A stretch of DNA of 64,000 bases from Lachnospiraceae bacterium (GTDB lineage: Bacteria; Bacillota; Clostridia; Lachnospirales; Lachnospiraceae). A model generated the notes under the pieces. That model did no database searches. It worked only from the letters and a program-made list of their open reading frames with translations, and had not been told where the DNA came from. Below, piece after piece: positions 52,041 to 60,579 of the stretch. The first letter of the stretch is position 1; the number at the start of each line of letters is the position of its first letter. The translations under genes and the position numbers were made by a program. The stretch spans positions 1 through 64,000 of the forward strand of contig JAFQOE010000029.1 in assembly GCA_017395635.1 (NCBI GenBank). Reading direction: 5' to 3'.

Positions 52041-53436
52041 TCCAGCAGTATGTACATAGGTTCTCCACTGGAATTCCAACAGATTCTAACATATCATCCA
52101 AACGGTTATAGCGAAGAGAGGTGAAACTTAACTCTTTGCGGATTTCCTCTACCATCTGGTCATACTTTGGTGATTCCGGATTTGCATACTCCTGCAATAC
52201 TTCTTTTGAAACATCTTCTGTGCCTTCTAATCTGGCGATAACACGTCTTGTAATCAAGTCCATTTCAGAAGAAGAGCGAGAGAAGTTCAAATACTTACAA
52301 CCATATAACAATGGTGGGCAGGCTGGACGAATGTGTACTTCTTTTGCACCACTTGCATATAAGAATTCGGTTGTTTCGCGAAGTTGTGTTCCTCGAACAA
52401 TGGAATCATCAATTAATAATAAGCTTTTATCTTTGATTAAATCATGCACAGCAATTAATTTCATCTTAGCGATGTGTTCACGTTTACTTTGGATTGTTGG
52501 CATAAATGAACGTGCCCAAGTTGGTGTATACTTAATAAATGGTCTTGAAAAAGGAATTCCGGATGCATTGGAATAACCAACGGCATGTGCAATACCGGAA
52601 TCAGGTACGCCGGCTACGATATCAGGCTTTACGGTATCACGTTGTGCCATCTTGGCGCCACAGTTGTAACGCATCTGTTCTACACTGATTCCTTCATAAG
52701 AACTGGATGGATAACCGTAGTATACCCAGAGGAATGTACAGATTTTCATGTTCTTGCCCTCTGTTTTAAGAGTTTTTGCACCCTCCGCATCTACAACTAC
52801 GATTTCGCCAGGTGCTAATTCCTTGTAATTATCATATCCTAAATTGCGGTATGCAAAATCTTCAAAAGTAATACAACATCCTTCAGGTTTTTTGCCAATT
52901 ACAACAGGGGTTCTTCCGTGTTTGTCGCGAGCAGCATAGATTCCCTTTGGAGTCATTAACATAACGGAAAGAGAACCGTCTACTAATTCTAATGCATAAT
53001 TAATACCGTCAATTAAGTTCTCTTTTTGGTTAATCATGGCAGCTACTAATTCAGTAGGGTTGATGTCACCACCACTCATCTCTAAGAAATGTGAATTGCC
53101 ATTGGCGAATAACTTGTCGACAATTTCATCTGCGTTATTAATTTTACTGACTGTGGTAATGGCATATGTACCATGATGTGAACGAACCATTAATGGCTGT
53201 GGTTCATAATCAGAAATACATCCAATTCCCATATGTCCATTCATTTTGTGAAAATCTTTATCAAACTTTGTACGAAATGGAGAATTTTCAATGTTATGAA
53301 TCGCTCGATCAAATCCTTTATCTCCATAAACTACGAGTCCGGCACGTCTGGTACCTAAATGTGAGTGATAATCTGTTCCAAAGAACAAATCAAACATACA
53401 GTCTTCTTTTGATACTACTCCAAAAAATCCACCCAT
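52027..53436 (-). CDS. PurF paralogue (amidophosphoribosyltransferase-like) lacking the glutaminase Cys
   Basis: A 469-residue protein with PurF's two-domain plan. The C-terminal phosphoribosyltransferase domain looks intact, with the PRPP loop 'LLLIDDSIVRGTQLRET'. The N-terminal Ntn glutaminase domain is degenerate: the protein starts 'MGGFFGVVSKED' where PurF has a nucleophilic Cys followed by GVFG, the usual 'HRGQEGAGI' motif reads 'HLGTRRAGLVV', and the 'HNGNL' loop reads 'HHGTYAIT'. It therefore cannot use glutamine in the usual way. AAGGAGC precedes the ATG. It may be an ammonia-dependent or regulatory homologue, or a different PRPP enzyme. Confidence 0.88.
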   Translation of the reverse strand: MGGFFGVVSKEDCMFDLFFGTDYHSHLGTRRAGLVVYGDKGFDRAIHNIENSPFRTKFDKDFHKMNGHMGIGCISDYEPQPLMVRSHHGTYAITTVSKINNADEIVDKLFANGNSHFLEMSGGDINPTELVAAMINQKENLIDGINYALELVDGSLSVMLMTPKGIYAARDKHGRTPVVIGKKPEGCCITFEDFAYRNLGYDNYKELAPGEIVVVDAEGAKTLKTEGKNMKICTFLWVYYGYPSSSYEGISVEQMRYNCGAKMAQRDTVKPDIVAGVPDSGIAHAVGYSNASGIPFSRPFIKYTPTWARSFMPTIQSKREHIAKMKLIAVHDLIKDKSLLLIDDSIVRGTQLRETTEFLYASGAKEVHIRPACPPLLYGCKYLNFSRSSSEMDLITRRVIARLEGTEDVSKEVLQEYANPESPKYDQMVEEIRKELSFTSLRYNRLDDMLESVGIPVENLCTYCWNGKE

Positions 53437-53812
53437 GATATAAGCTCCTTAGTATATAGTTTTTTGATAGGGAAAATCTTCCCATTCTTTGTTGTCTTTT
53501 ACCACAAATGAGTATAGCAAGCATTAGAAAAACTAGCAAGTGTAAAAAGTAACAGAAATTAATTATTATTTGGAGGTTTTTTGTAAATTCTATCTTTGTT
53601 GGTGAAATAAAGGATAGGTTATGCATATAAGGCATTATATGTGAAAAATGCATGGAAATAGATTTCTTTTTTATTCATTAGTAAAAACTTTTATCTGCAT
53701 AGATTTAGGTAGTGTTCAAACAGGAAAAAATTTGATATAATAACACATATAATAGATTTGGTTTTGAAATGATACATACAGTGGTATTTGGGTTAGATAT
53801 GGAGGATGCATT
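53437..53812. other. 376-base divergent intergenic region
   Basis: AT-rich sequence between the PurF-like and PilZ genes. A small stem GGGAAAATCTTCCC lies at about 53468-53483. TATAAT-like boxes lie near 53735-53755. No gene is seen. Confidence 0.4.
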
Positions 53813-54436
53813 TTGGGGATTAAATTAACAGATTTAGAAGAAAGAGACCTACTAACAATCATTGCTAGTAGTGATATGGGTGAATTGAAAATGCAGGCCT
53901 TCGTCAAGAAGGTTCTGAAAGAGAATGTTGCCATAATTGATGTGATTTTCCAAGACGGTCGCAAGCTGAATTTTGACAACGTGCAGATTAATATAGAATA
54001 TGCACCGGAGGATGGTGTACCTTTTATCTGGAGAGCCGCTCGTATTGTGAATGTGAAGAATCAGTATGTTCTTCAGGTTGCAGGTGAAGGTGTACGGCAC
54101 AATCGTAGAAGTTGTTTTCGTGTTAGTGTTGGTGTATATGCGAGAATGGCGATGGTTGGTCGACAAGGTACGGATGTTATGATACGTGACGTTAGTTTGT
54201 CAGGTTTTTCGATTGCAGATCGTGACAGGGAATTGGCATTAGAGATTGGTCATGAATTAACGGTTGTGTTTAGTGACTTGGGTTATAATCTTAAGCTAGT
54301 TGGTAAAGTTGTGCGAATTGAAGAAATGGAGAATATGATTGTCTATGGTGTGGAAACACGTAATTTGTGTAAAGATTTGTCTCCATATATCAGCATAAAA
54401 CAACAACGTAATCGTAGGAATAAAGAAAAAAGATAG
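53813..54436 (+). CDS. YcgR-like PilZ protein (predicted c-di-GMP receptor)
   Basis: A 207-residue protein: an N-terminal beta domain (about 1-92) as in YcgR/flagellar-brake proteins and a C-terminal PilZ domain (95-195). Both c-di-GMP motifs are present: RxxxR (Arg99, Arg103 in 'RRSCFRV') and DxSxxG (Asp126, Ser128, Gly131 in 'IRDVSLSGFSI'). It starts at TTG seven bases after GGAGG; no ATG is available in frame nearby. It would bind cyclic di-GMP in the cytoplasm. No flagellar genes are in the window, so its target is unknown. A terminator follows. Confidence 0.88.
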   Translation: MGIKLTDLEERDLLTIIASSDMGELKMQAFVKKVLKENVAIIDVIFQDGRKLNFDNVQINIEYAPEDGVPFIWRAARIVNVKNQYVLQVAGEGVRHNRRSCFRVSVGVYARMAMVGRQGTDVMIRDVSLSGFSIADRDRELALEIGHELTVVFSDLGYNLKLVGKVVRIEEMENMIVYGVETRNLCKDLSPYISIKQQRNRRNKEKR

Positions 54437-54473
54437 TTCTACCATACATAGGGATAGAATCAAGTAGAGGGGG

Positions 54474-54510
54474 AAACGGAGAATAACCCATTAGGGAAAT
54501 TCTCCGTTTT
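54474..54510 (+). terminator. intrinsic terminator after the PilZ gene
   Basis: AAACGGAGAAT and ATTCTCCGTTT pair around 14 bases and are followed by TT. Confidence 0.8.
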
Positions 54511-54562
54511 GCGTTATCTAATTATACAAGATATGAAGTTGACTAGTTATGCTTGAGGAGGA

Positions 54563-54658
54563 GTGCAATATGATGATTGGATTTGTGATATGAAAAAGCT
54601 TTATAATGTTCTTGGTACAGATTTAACCTATTTCAAAAATGGAAAGAATAGAGTATAA
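54563..54658 (+). pseudogene. 31-residue orphan frame, possible gene remnant
   Basis: A GTG follows TTGAGGAGGA and opens a frame that reads 'VQYDDWICDMKKLYNVLGTD' and 11 more residues before a stop. The composition looks protein-like, but the length suggests a stump of a lost gene. The remainder of the gap 54437-54853 is AT-rich with a TATAAT-containing stretch just before the antitoxin gene. Confidence 0.3.
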
Positions 54659-54853
54659 TAAAAACATCATTAAACATATTGTTGCATATTTGGTGATATA
54701 TAACAGAACTTAAATGGTGATGATAAATAAAAAGTATTAAGTAAGGATAATGCATTTCTTTAAAATTTAAAGCAGTTTTATAAATTCACAAATCGACGTA
54801 ATAATATGATATAATATTAGCAAGAATAGATTGAAGAATAGGAGGTATTGCTT

Positions 54854-55075
54854 ATGTTAGCAGCAGTAAAAGGAAGAATACAGGGAAATACAGTATTGAT
54901 TGATGAAGATGTAAGAGAATATGATGGAACAGAAGTGATTGTTACTTTGCTAAATTATCCGCAGAAGAAAATAAATAAAGCACCTATTGATTGGGATAGT
55001 TTTGTTATTCCTAGTGAAAGAGGAAAAAACGTAGAAGAATATATGAAGGAGATGCGTGAGAATGACAGATTATAA
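54854..55075 (+). CDS. VapB/AbrB-like antitoxin
   Basis: A 73-residue protein directly ahead of, and overlapping, a PIN-domain toxin gene. Its N terminus 'VKGRIQGNTVLIDEDVREYD' followed by 'EVIVTLL' has the swapped-hairpin look of small antitoxins that bind their own promoter. The C-terminal 'EYMKEMRENDRL' would wrap the toxin. The ATG at 54854 follows TAGGAGGTATTGCTT; a TTG six bases upstream is less likely. Confidence 0.75.
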   Translation: MLAAVKGRIQGNTVLIDEDVREYDGTEVIVTLLNYPQKKINKAPIDWDSFVIPSERGKNVEEYMKEMRENDRL

Positions 55076-55496
55076 AAAGGTATTTGTGGACACAGCACCT
55101 TTTATATATTTCATTGAAAAGAATACTAACAATCCACAATATTATGATAAGGTTAAGAATTTCTTTATGAATGGGTATAATAATGATAAAGAATTTGCTA
55201 CATCTGTTATTACAATGGAAGAATATTTTGTATTTCCGTATCGGAACAACAATCATTCATATATTGATATGTTTAATCGCCTTGTGGCTACAACAAATAT
55301 GGATATTATAGAGATAAGTCAAGAGATTGCCAAGAAAGCGGCACAGATAAGAGCAGAATACAAAGGATTTAAGGCTATGGATGCTTTGCAGTTAGCAGTT
55401 GCTTGTTTTGAATGTTGTGATTTATTCTTGACGAATGATAAACAGTTGAGACAATTTCAAGAAATAAAGTGTATAACAGTTGACGAACTGGAATAA
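55062..55496 (+). CDS. PIN-domain toxin, VapC-like
   Basis: A 144-residue PIN-domain protein, a probable magnesium-dependent ribonuclease. The acidic residues are in place: Asp in 'KVFVDTAPFIYFIE', Glu in 'ITMEEYFVFP', Asp in 'FKAMDALQLAVA' and Asp in 'DLFLTNDKQLR'. It overlaps the antitoxin gene by 14 bases. ATG at 55062 lies nine bases after AAGGAGA; a GTG at 55056 is closer but less usual. A terminator follows, so this is a self-contained toxin-antitoxin pair. RNA target unknown. Confidence 0.88.
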   Translation: MTDYKKVFVDTAPFIYFIEKNTNNPQYYDKVKNFFMNGYNNDKEFATSVITMEEYFVFPYRNNNHSYIDMFNRLVATTNMDIIEISQEIAKKAAQIRAEYKGFKAMDALQLAVACFECCDLFLTNDKQLRQFQEIKCITVDELE

Positions 55497-55503
55497 ATGA
55501 GAT

Positions 55504-55552
55504 AAGCACCAACGGAAGAAAAATAGTATCTTCTGAATGGTGCTTTTGTTTT
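55504..55552 (+). terminator. intrinsic terminator after the toxin gene
   Basis: AAGCACCAACGGAAGA and TCTTCTGAATGGTGCTT pair with a small internal mismatch; TTTGTTTT follows. Confidence 0.8.
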
Positions 55553-55663
55553 AGGGAATTTTGTGCGAAACCTTCACCAAAGTACACCAATTGAAAGATT
55601 GTTTATAACGACTTATAATGAGTTACATATTTTGGTATTCTGCAAAAGCCTTGAAAAATAAGG

Positions 55664-55692
55664 TTGAATAATGATTTGTAATGAGTTATAAT
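55664..55692 (+). promoter_or_regulatory. promoter of the riboflavin operon
   Basis: TTGAAT (55664-55669), 17 bases, TATAAT (55687-55692), about 25 bases before the FMN aptamer. Two related stretches, TAACGACTTATAATGAGTTA and TTGTAATGAGTTATAATGA, precede and include it. Confidence 0.7.
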
Positions 55693-55713
55693 GACCTAGG
55701 TTAATTGAATAGA

Positions 55714-55837
55714 ATCTTCAGGGCGGAGTGAAAGTCTCCACCGGCGGTATTTGAACTATGAGTCATTAGCCCGCGAGCCGTAAGGCAGGAACCAGTGAGA
55801 TTCTGGTGCCGACAGTATAGTCTGGATGGAAGAAGAG
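55714..55837 (+). ncRNA. FMN riboswitch (RFN element)
   Basis: The conserved FMN aptamer is clear: P1 strands TCTTC...GAAGA close it, and inside are GGGCGGAGTGAAAGTC, CACCGGCGGTAT, AGCCCGCGAGCC, GGCAGGAACC..GATTCTGGTGCCGACAGT and TATAGTCTGGATG. It senses flavin mononucleotide and precedes ribD. A competing pairing TGTGTAAGAT (55844-55853) with ATCTTACACA (55927-55936) and a terminator at 55957 form the expression platform, so FMN binding should stop transcription. Confidence 0.96.
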
Positions 55838-55956
55838 TGAGAATGTGTAAGATGTCACAAGGAAGTTTTGTGATGAGCCGGTTAGGCGTATGCAGTATAT
55901 AGTTTGGAATATTAACAATCGTGTGTATCTTACACAAATAAGAAATTTGTTTGTTT

Positions 55957-55994
55957 AGTCCTGAAGTAGAGAATACTTTGGGACTTTTATTTTT
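55957..55994 (+). terminator. riboswitch-controlled terminator
   Basis: AGTCCTGAAGTA and TACTTTGGGACT pair across a five-base loop, followed by TTTATTTTT, directly before the ribD ribosome site. Confidence 0.82.
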
Positions 55995-56006
55995 GAGGAG
56001 AACAAC

Positions 56007-57128
56007 ATGTCAGACAACAGAAAATATATGCAGCGAGCAATTGAATTGGCAAAATTGGGAATCGGCAAAGTTAACCCGAATCCATTAGTAGGTGCGGTGA
56101 TTGTCAAAGATGGAGAGATTATTAGTGAAGGTTACCATAGGGTTTATGGTGATTTGCATGCAGAGCGCAATGCTTTTTCTAATTTAAAGAATAAAGAAGA
56201 TGCAAAAGGGGCAGAAATGTATGTGACCTTAGAACCTTGTTGTCATCATGGAAAGCAACCACCGTGTACGGAAGCAATTATCGAACATGGAATTGCTAAG
56301 GTGTATATAGGTTCGAATGATCCAAATGAAATGGTAGCAGGAAAAGGAATTCAGATACTTCGTGATGCCGGTGTGGAAGTTGTGACAGAATTTATGAAGG
56401 AAGAATGTGATGCGTTGAATCCGGTATTTTTCCATTATATTACAACAAAGACACCATTTGTACTGATGAAGTATGCTATGACGTTAGACGGTAAGATTGC
56501 TACAAGAACAGGTCATTCCCGGTGGATTTCAGGTGAAGTATCCAGAAACAGAGTGCAGGAAACTCGAAATGCATTAAAAGGTATTATGGTTGGAATTGGA
56601 ACAATATTAAATGATGATCCTCGCCTTACATGCAGAATTGACGGTGGTAGAAATCCAATTCGCATTATATGTGATTCTAAGCTTCGAATACCGTTGTCAA
56701 GTAACGTGGTAACAACAGCAAAGGAAATTCCGACTATTGTAGCTACCATTGAACCGCATCCGGAATATACCAGATTTTGGAATCAGCAAAAGCAGGATCT
56801 GGAAGAAGAAGGCGTAGAGGTTTTAGTAGTAGCAGAGAATGAAGGTAGATTAGATCTTCAGGATTTGATGGTGAAACTTGGCGAGAAGCAGATAGACAGC
56901 ATTTTGTTAGAGGGTGGTTCCACTTTGAATTATGCTGCGTTACAGGCAGGCATTGTGAATCGTGTGGAAGCTTATGTTGCACCGAAGTTTTTCGGCGGTT
57001 CCGGATTTTACACTCCGGTTGGCGGAGAGGGTGTAGAACTGGCCACGGAAGCTTATGGATGTAAGCTGGTTTCTATGGAACCTATAGATGAAGATGTGTT
57101 GCTTATATATGATATTGTGAATAATTAA
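56007..57128 (+). CDS. ribD: bifunctional riboflavin deaminase/reductase
   Basis: A 373-residue RibD catalysing the second and third steps of riboflavin synthesis. The N-terminal deaminase (about 1-145) has the zinc site: 'GDLHAERNA' (His-Ala-Glu) and 'LEPCCHHGKQPPCTEAI'. The C-terminal NADPH-dependent reductase (about 150-373) has 'MKYAMTLDGKIATRTGHSRW' and the 'LLEGGSTLNYA' motif. GAGGAGAACAAC precedes the ATG. First gene behind the FMN riboswitch. Confidence 0.97.
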   Translation: MSDNRKYMQRAIELAKLGIGKVNPNPLVGAVIVKDGEIISEGYHRVYGDLHAERNAFSNLKNKEDAKGAEMYVTLEPCCHHGKQPPCTEAIIEHGIAKVYIGSNDPNEMVAGKGIQILRDAGVEVVTEFMKEECDALNPVFFHYITTKTPFVLMKYAMTLDGKIATRTGHSRWISGEVSRNRVQETRNALKGIMVGIGTILNDDPRLTCRIDGGRNPIRIICDSKLRIPLSSNVVTTAKEIPTIVATIEPHPEYTRFWNQQKQDLEEEGVEVLVVAENEGRLDLQDLMVKLGEKQIDSILLEGGSTLNYAALQAGIVNRVEAYVAPKFFGGSGFYTPVGGEGVELATEAYGCKLVSMEPIDEDVLLIYDIVNN

Positions 57129-57140
57129 GAGGAATAATCA

Positions 57141-57509
57141 ATGAATATAAAAGTGTGGATTAAGAAAGTGAAAAATGGTTATGTTATCCGTCAGGCACGG
57201 AATGTAAGACTTCCGCAGTTTGAATCAGATGATATGGTGAGAAGACATTATATTTTTAAAGGAAGAGTACAAAAGGTAGGATTTCGTATAGAGGTGATTG
57301 AACTTGCCAAACGTCTTGGTCTTACGGGTTGGGTAAATAATCTGGAAAACGGAGATGTGGAAGCCGAGCTGCAAGGACCAAAGAATAAGATAGATTTTTT
57401 GGTATCCTTTATGGAGTCTTTGAAACGTATAAAAATTGATTCTAAAGAAGTAAAAGAAATTTCGGTAGTGGAAAGTGAGAAGGCGTTTCAAAGTGATAAA
57501 GAGTATTAG
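57141..57509 (+). CDS. acylphosphatase with N-terminal extension
   Basis: A 122-residue protein whose last 90 residues are an acylphosphatase domain: 'FKGRVQKVGFRIE' with the catalytic Arg49 and 'GWVNNLENGDVE' with the catalytic Asn67. About 35 residues before the domain ('WIKKVKNGYVIRQARNVRLP') are extra and basic. It would hydrolyse acyl phosphates. It lies 12 bases after ribD, in the riboflavin operon, though acylphosphatase has no known place in that pathway. Confidence 0.9.
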   Translation: MNIKVWIKKVKNGYVIRQARNVRLPQFESDDMVRRHYIFKGRVQKVGFRIEVIELAKRLGLTGWVNNLENGDVEAELQGPKNKIDFLVSFMESLKRIKIDSKEVKEISVVESEKAFQSDKEY

Positions 57510-57535
57510 TATCTGGAAAGAGGAGAATAGATGGT

Positions 57536-58084
57536 ATGGAATTAATGCAGGGAAGACCAGCGGATGAAACTGGACGATTAGAAAAAGAAATCAAAGTATA
57601 TGATTTGTTGGATCGTCTTGGTATTGAATATGAGAGGACTGATCATGAAGAAGCCAATACGATGGAGGCTTGTAATGAAATAGACAAGGCGTTGGATGTT
57701 GTTATGTGTAAGAATTTATTTCTTTGCAATCGTCAGGAGACACAATTTTACCTTTTGATGATGCCGGGGGAGAAGCCCTTCAAGACTAAGGATATTTCAA
57801 AGCAAATCGGAAGTGCTAGACTTTCATTTGGTAAGGCAGACTTCATGGAAGAATATTTGGATATAAGGCCTGGCGCAGTATCGGTTATGGGCTTGATGAA
57901 TGATACCGAAAAACATGTACAGTTGTTGATTGACAAACCGATATTGGAAAGTGAGTTTGTTGGATGTCATCCATGTGTTAACACATCCAGTATGAAGATG
58001 AAAACCAAGGATGTGTTGGAGAAGTTTCTTCCGGCAGTAGGTCACGAGCCGATTATTGTGGATTTGCCGGAAGTGATAGAATAA
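57536..58084 (+). CDS. prolyl-tRNA editing (YbaK/PrdX-like) deacylase
   Basis: A 182-residue protein of the ProX/PrdX group of the INS superfamily, which removes wrongly attached amino acids from tRNA(Pro). Visible features: 'DHEEANTMEACNEI', 'CKNLFLCNRQETQFYLLMMP', the lysine-bearing 'KPFKTKDISKQIG' and 'RPGAVSVMGLMND', and a C-terminal 'CHPCVNTSSMKMKTKDVLEK'. The length is that of stand-alone PrdX proteins. It sits within the riboflavin operon, 26 bases after the acylphosphatase gene, a placement with no obvious pathway reason. Confidence 0.9.
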   Translation: MELMQGRPADETGRLEKEIKVYDLLDRLGIEYERTDHEEANTMEACNEIDKALDVVMCKNLFLCNRQETQFYLLMMPGEKPFKTKDISKQIGSARLSFGKADFMEEYLDIRPGAVSVMGLMNDTEKHVQLLIDKPILESEFVGCHPCVNTSSMKMKTKDVLEKFLPAVGHEPIIVDLPEVIE

Positions 58085-58144
58085 CTTAGAGAAATTGATG
58101 ATGGATTACGTAAAAGAGGATAATTGAAAGAAAGGACGCACTTA

Positions 58145-58813
58145 ATGTTTACAGGAATAGTTGAAGAAATTGGTACTGTAGTTTCTATCAGTAAAGGTGT
58201 ACAATCATCTAAGCTGACACTGCAGGGTGATGTAATGTTTGAAGATATGCATATTGGTGATTCCATTGCAGTTAATGGTGTGTGCCTGACCGTAACAACC
58301 AAGACAAGTAACACATTTACTGTGGATGTGATGGCAGAGACTTTGCGACGTTCTTCGTTAGGAAACTTGACCAACGGAAGCAAGGTGAATATGGAACGCG
58401 CCATGGCAGCAAATGGTCGATTTGGTGGCCATATTGTAAGTGGTCATATTGATGGAACCGGTGAAATCGAGAGCTTTGTAAAAGAGGATAATGCGGTATG
58501 GGTTACCATTAAAACGCCATCTAAGATTTTGAAATATATTATAGAGAAAGGATCTATTACGATAGACGGTATTTCTCTTACGGTAGCTTATGTGGATTCG
58601 AGTTGCTTTAAGGTGTCATTGATTCCTCATACTGCTGCCAATACAACCTTGCTTAGCAAGAAACCGGGAGACATTGTAAACCTGGAAAATGATGTTGTAG
58701 GTAAGTATATAGATAAGCTGTTACATTTTAAGGATAATTCGAAGGAAGATAATAGTGAGAAGAGAGAATCTGGAATTTCTATGGACTTCCTGGTACAAAA
58801 TGGATTTATGTAA
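58145..58813 (+). CDS. ribE: riboflavin synthase, alpha subunit
   Basis: A 222-residue riboflavin synthase that dismutates lumazine into riboflavin. It consists of two similar barrels: the first opens with 'MFTGIVEEIGTV' and carries 'GDSIAVNGVCLTV', the second has 'GRFGGHIVSGHIDGTGEIES' and 'KGSITIDGISLTVAYV'. I chose the ATG at 58145 with AAAGGACGCACTTA upstream; a TTG at 58124 would add seven odd residues. The last 20 residues ('EKRESGISMDFLVQNGFM') match the common 'T.DFL..NGF' ending. Third pathway gene of the rib operon. Confidence 0.96.
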   Translation: MFTGIVEEIGTVVSISKGVQSSKLTLQGDVMFEDMHIGDSIAVNGVCLTVTTKTSNTFTVDVMAETLRRSSLGNLTNGSKVNMERAMAANGRFGGHIVSGHIDGTGEIESFVKEDNAVWVTIKTPSKILKYIIEKGSITIDGISLTVAYVDSSCFKVSLIPHTAANTTLLSKKPGDIVNLENDVVGKYIDKLLHFKDNSKEDNSEKRESGISMDFLVQNGFM

Positions 58814-58972
58814 AGTTATTATGACAACAAAATGTGTAAAGCTATTATATTAATACTTAATGTCGATGCATTGTGCAAAGGAGAGTGCAATAATCGTATC
58901 TGATGAGTAAGTCATTTATGATGAAACATATATAAATAAGCAATGTGAAATATAATACAGGAGGACATTAAC

Positions 58973-60172
58973 ATGTCAGAATTTAACACTACGGAAGAAC
59001 TGTTAGAGGAGTTGAGAGCAGGTAAAATCATTGTAGTATTAGACGATGAGGACAGAGAAAATGAGGGAGATGTGATATGTGCAGCGGAGTATGCCACCAC
59101 AGAGAATGTGAATTTTATGGCAACCTATGCAAAGGGTTTGATTTGTATGCCGATGGATGCAAGTTATACGGATAAGCTGAACTTACCACAGATGTGTATT
59201 ACCAATACAGATAACCATTGTACTGCATTTTCTGTTTCAGTAGACCATGTGGATACTACTACCGGAATTTCTGCTTATGAGCGCGGAATTACGGCAAGAA
59301 AGTTTGTGGAAGAGGATGCAAAACCGGAAGATTTCAGAAGACCGGGTCATATGTTTCCGTTGGAGGCAAAACCGGGCGGAGTAATTGAGAGAAACGGTCA
59401 TACAGAAGCCACAGTGGATTTTATGAAGCTTGCAGGTCTAAAGCCGGTTGGTCTTTGCTGCGAAATTATGCGTGAAGACGGAATGATGGCCAGAAAAGAT
59501 GATTTGATGGAGTTTGCGAAAAAGCATGGCTTGAAAATTGGAACCATCAAAGATTTAGTACAGTATCGCAAGGAACATGAAGTATTTGTTGAATGTGTTG
59601 CGAAAGCTAAAATGCCAACCCGTTACGGTGAATTTACTATTCATGGATATGTTAATAAGTTAAATGGTGAACACCATGTAGCATTAGTGAAAGGGGATAT
59701 TGCAGATGGTGCTCCGGTTCTTTGCCGTGTACATTCAGAGTGTTTGACAGGTGATGCATTGGGTTCTGCACGTTGTGATTGTGGTCAGCAATATGATGCA
59801 GCGATGAAAATGATTGCAAACGAGGGAAGAGGAGTGCTCCTCTATCTTCGTCAGGAAGGTCGTGGTATCGGTTTGATTAACAAAATCCGTGCTTATGAGC
59901 TTCAGGATAATGGAAGAGATACGGTTGAGGCAAATTTGGAATTAGGCTTCCCGGAGGATGCGAGAGATTACACGATTGGAACTCAGATTCTTGTGGATTT
60001 GGGTATCAAGGAATTACGCCTTATGACAAATAATCCACTTAAGGTATATGGTTTAGAAGGTTACGGTTTGAACATCGTGGAACGTGTTCCAATCATCATG
60101 GAACCAGGCAAGTATGATGAATTCTATCTTCGTACAAAACAGGAGAAGATGGGACACATCCTAAATTATTAA
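58973..60172 (+). CDS. ribBA: bifunctional DHBP synthase / GTP cyclohydrolase II
   Basis: A 399-residue fusion enzyme that makes both riboflavin precursors. The N-terminal DHBP synthase (about 1-200) has the acidic '[11 protein letters not shown]' and '[15 protein letters not shown]'. The C-terminal GTP cyclohydrolase II (about 205-399) has the zinc cysteines in '[18 protein letters not shown]' and the catalytic '[20 protein letters not shown]'. ACAGGAGGACATTAAC precedes the ATG. A 159-base gap separates it from ribE; a 407-base gap holding a dyad repeat and a large structured element separates it from ribH. Confidence 0.97.
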   Translation: MSEFNTTEELLEELRAGKIIVVLDDEDRENEGDVICAAEYATTENVNFMATYAKGLICMPMDASYTDKLNLPQMCITNTDNHCTAFSVSVDHVDTTTGISAYERGITARKFVEEDAKPEDFRRPGHMFPLEAKPGGVIERNGHTEATVDFMKLAGLKPVGLCCEIMREDGMMARKDDLMEFAKKHGLKIGTIKDLVQYRKEHEVFVECVAKAKMPTRYGEFTIHGYVNKLNGEHHVALVKGDIADGAPVLCRVHSECLTGDALGSARCDCGQQYDAAMKMIANEGRGVLLYLRQEGRGIGLINKIRAYELQDNGRDTVEANLELGFPEDARDYTIGTQILVDLGIKELRLMTNNPLKVYGLEGYGLNIVERVPIIMEPGKYDEFYLRTKQEKMGHILNY

Positions 60173-60182
60173 TAAAGGTGTA

Positions 60183-60247
60183 GTAACTGTTCAGAGTCTC
60201 ATTCATAAATGCTTTGCATTTATCTTGTGTATGGTACAGAACAGTTA
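60183..60247. repeat. interspersed dyad (GTAACTGTTCAGAG type), copy 5
   Basis: GTAACTGTTCAGAG at the left and ACAGAACAGTTAA at the right, enclosing an internal hairpin ATAAATGC-TTT-GCATTTAT. It lies directly after the ribBA stop, as copy 4 lies after purB. Confidence 0.6.
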
Positions 60248-60339
60248 AAGATAAGCAATAATTTGACGATAAAGTTTTCATTCATTATCGTCATTTATTG
60301 AAGAATAGAAACTATAAAATTTATTGACAGTATGTATAT

Positions 60340-60543
60340 GGTAATTGCGAAACTTTCAAGAGCGTAGCGAGAGTTGCGTGATAGAACCCAATACCATAAG
60401 CAGGTGCTACTAAGGCCGTCGGCACTTAGCGAGACATTGTCGAGCTTAGTACCGCTACGAGCCGCGGGCAGCGGGAGCGTGCCTGCGTTGGTTGGGTTGT
60501 ATCTCGCAACAACATAATTAAGTAAAAAAGTTTCGCAATTGCC
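60340..60543. repeat. GC-rich structured palindromic element between ribBA and ribH
   Basis: A ~204-base block closed by a 17-bp inverted repeat (60340-60356 with 60527-60543, one G-U). Inside, GTTGCGTGATAGAACCCAA (60373-60391) pairs with TTGGGTTGTATCTCGCAAC (60492-60510), then GCAGG (60400-60404) with CCTGC (60482-60486). The apex holds small hairpins (GCCGTCGGC; CCGCT..AGCGG). It is much richer in GC than its surroundings. It looks like a mobile repeat or structured RNA; it encodes no protein. Confidence 0.75.
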
Positions 60544-60579
60544 TTCACAAACTTAATTCAAGAAAGGAAGAATAAGATT

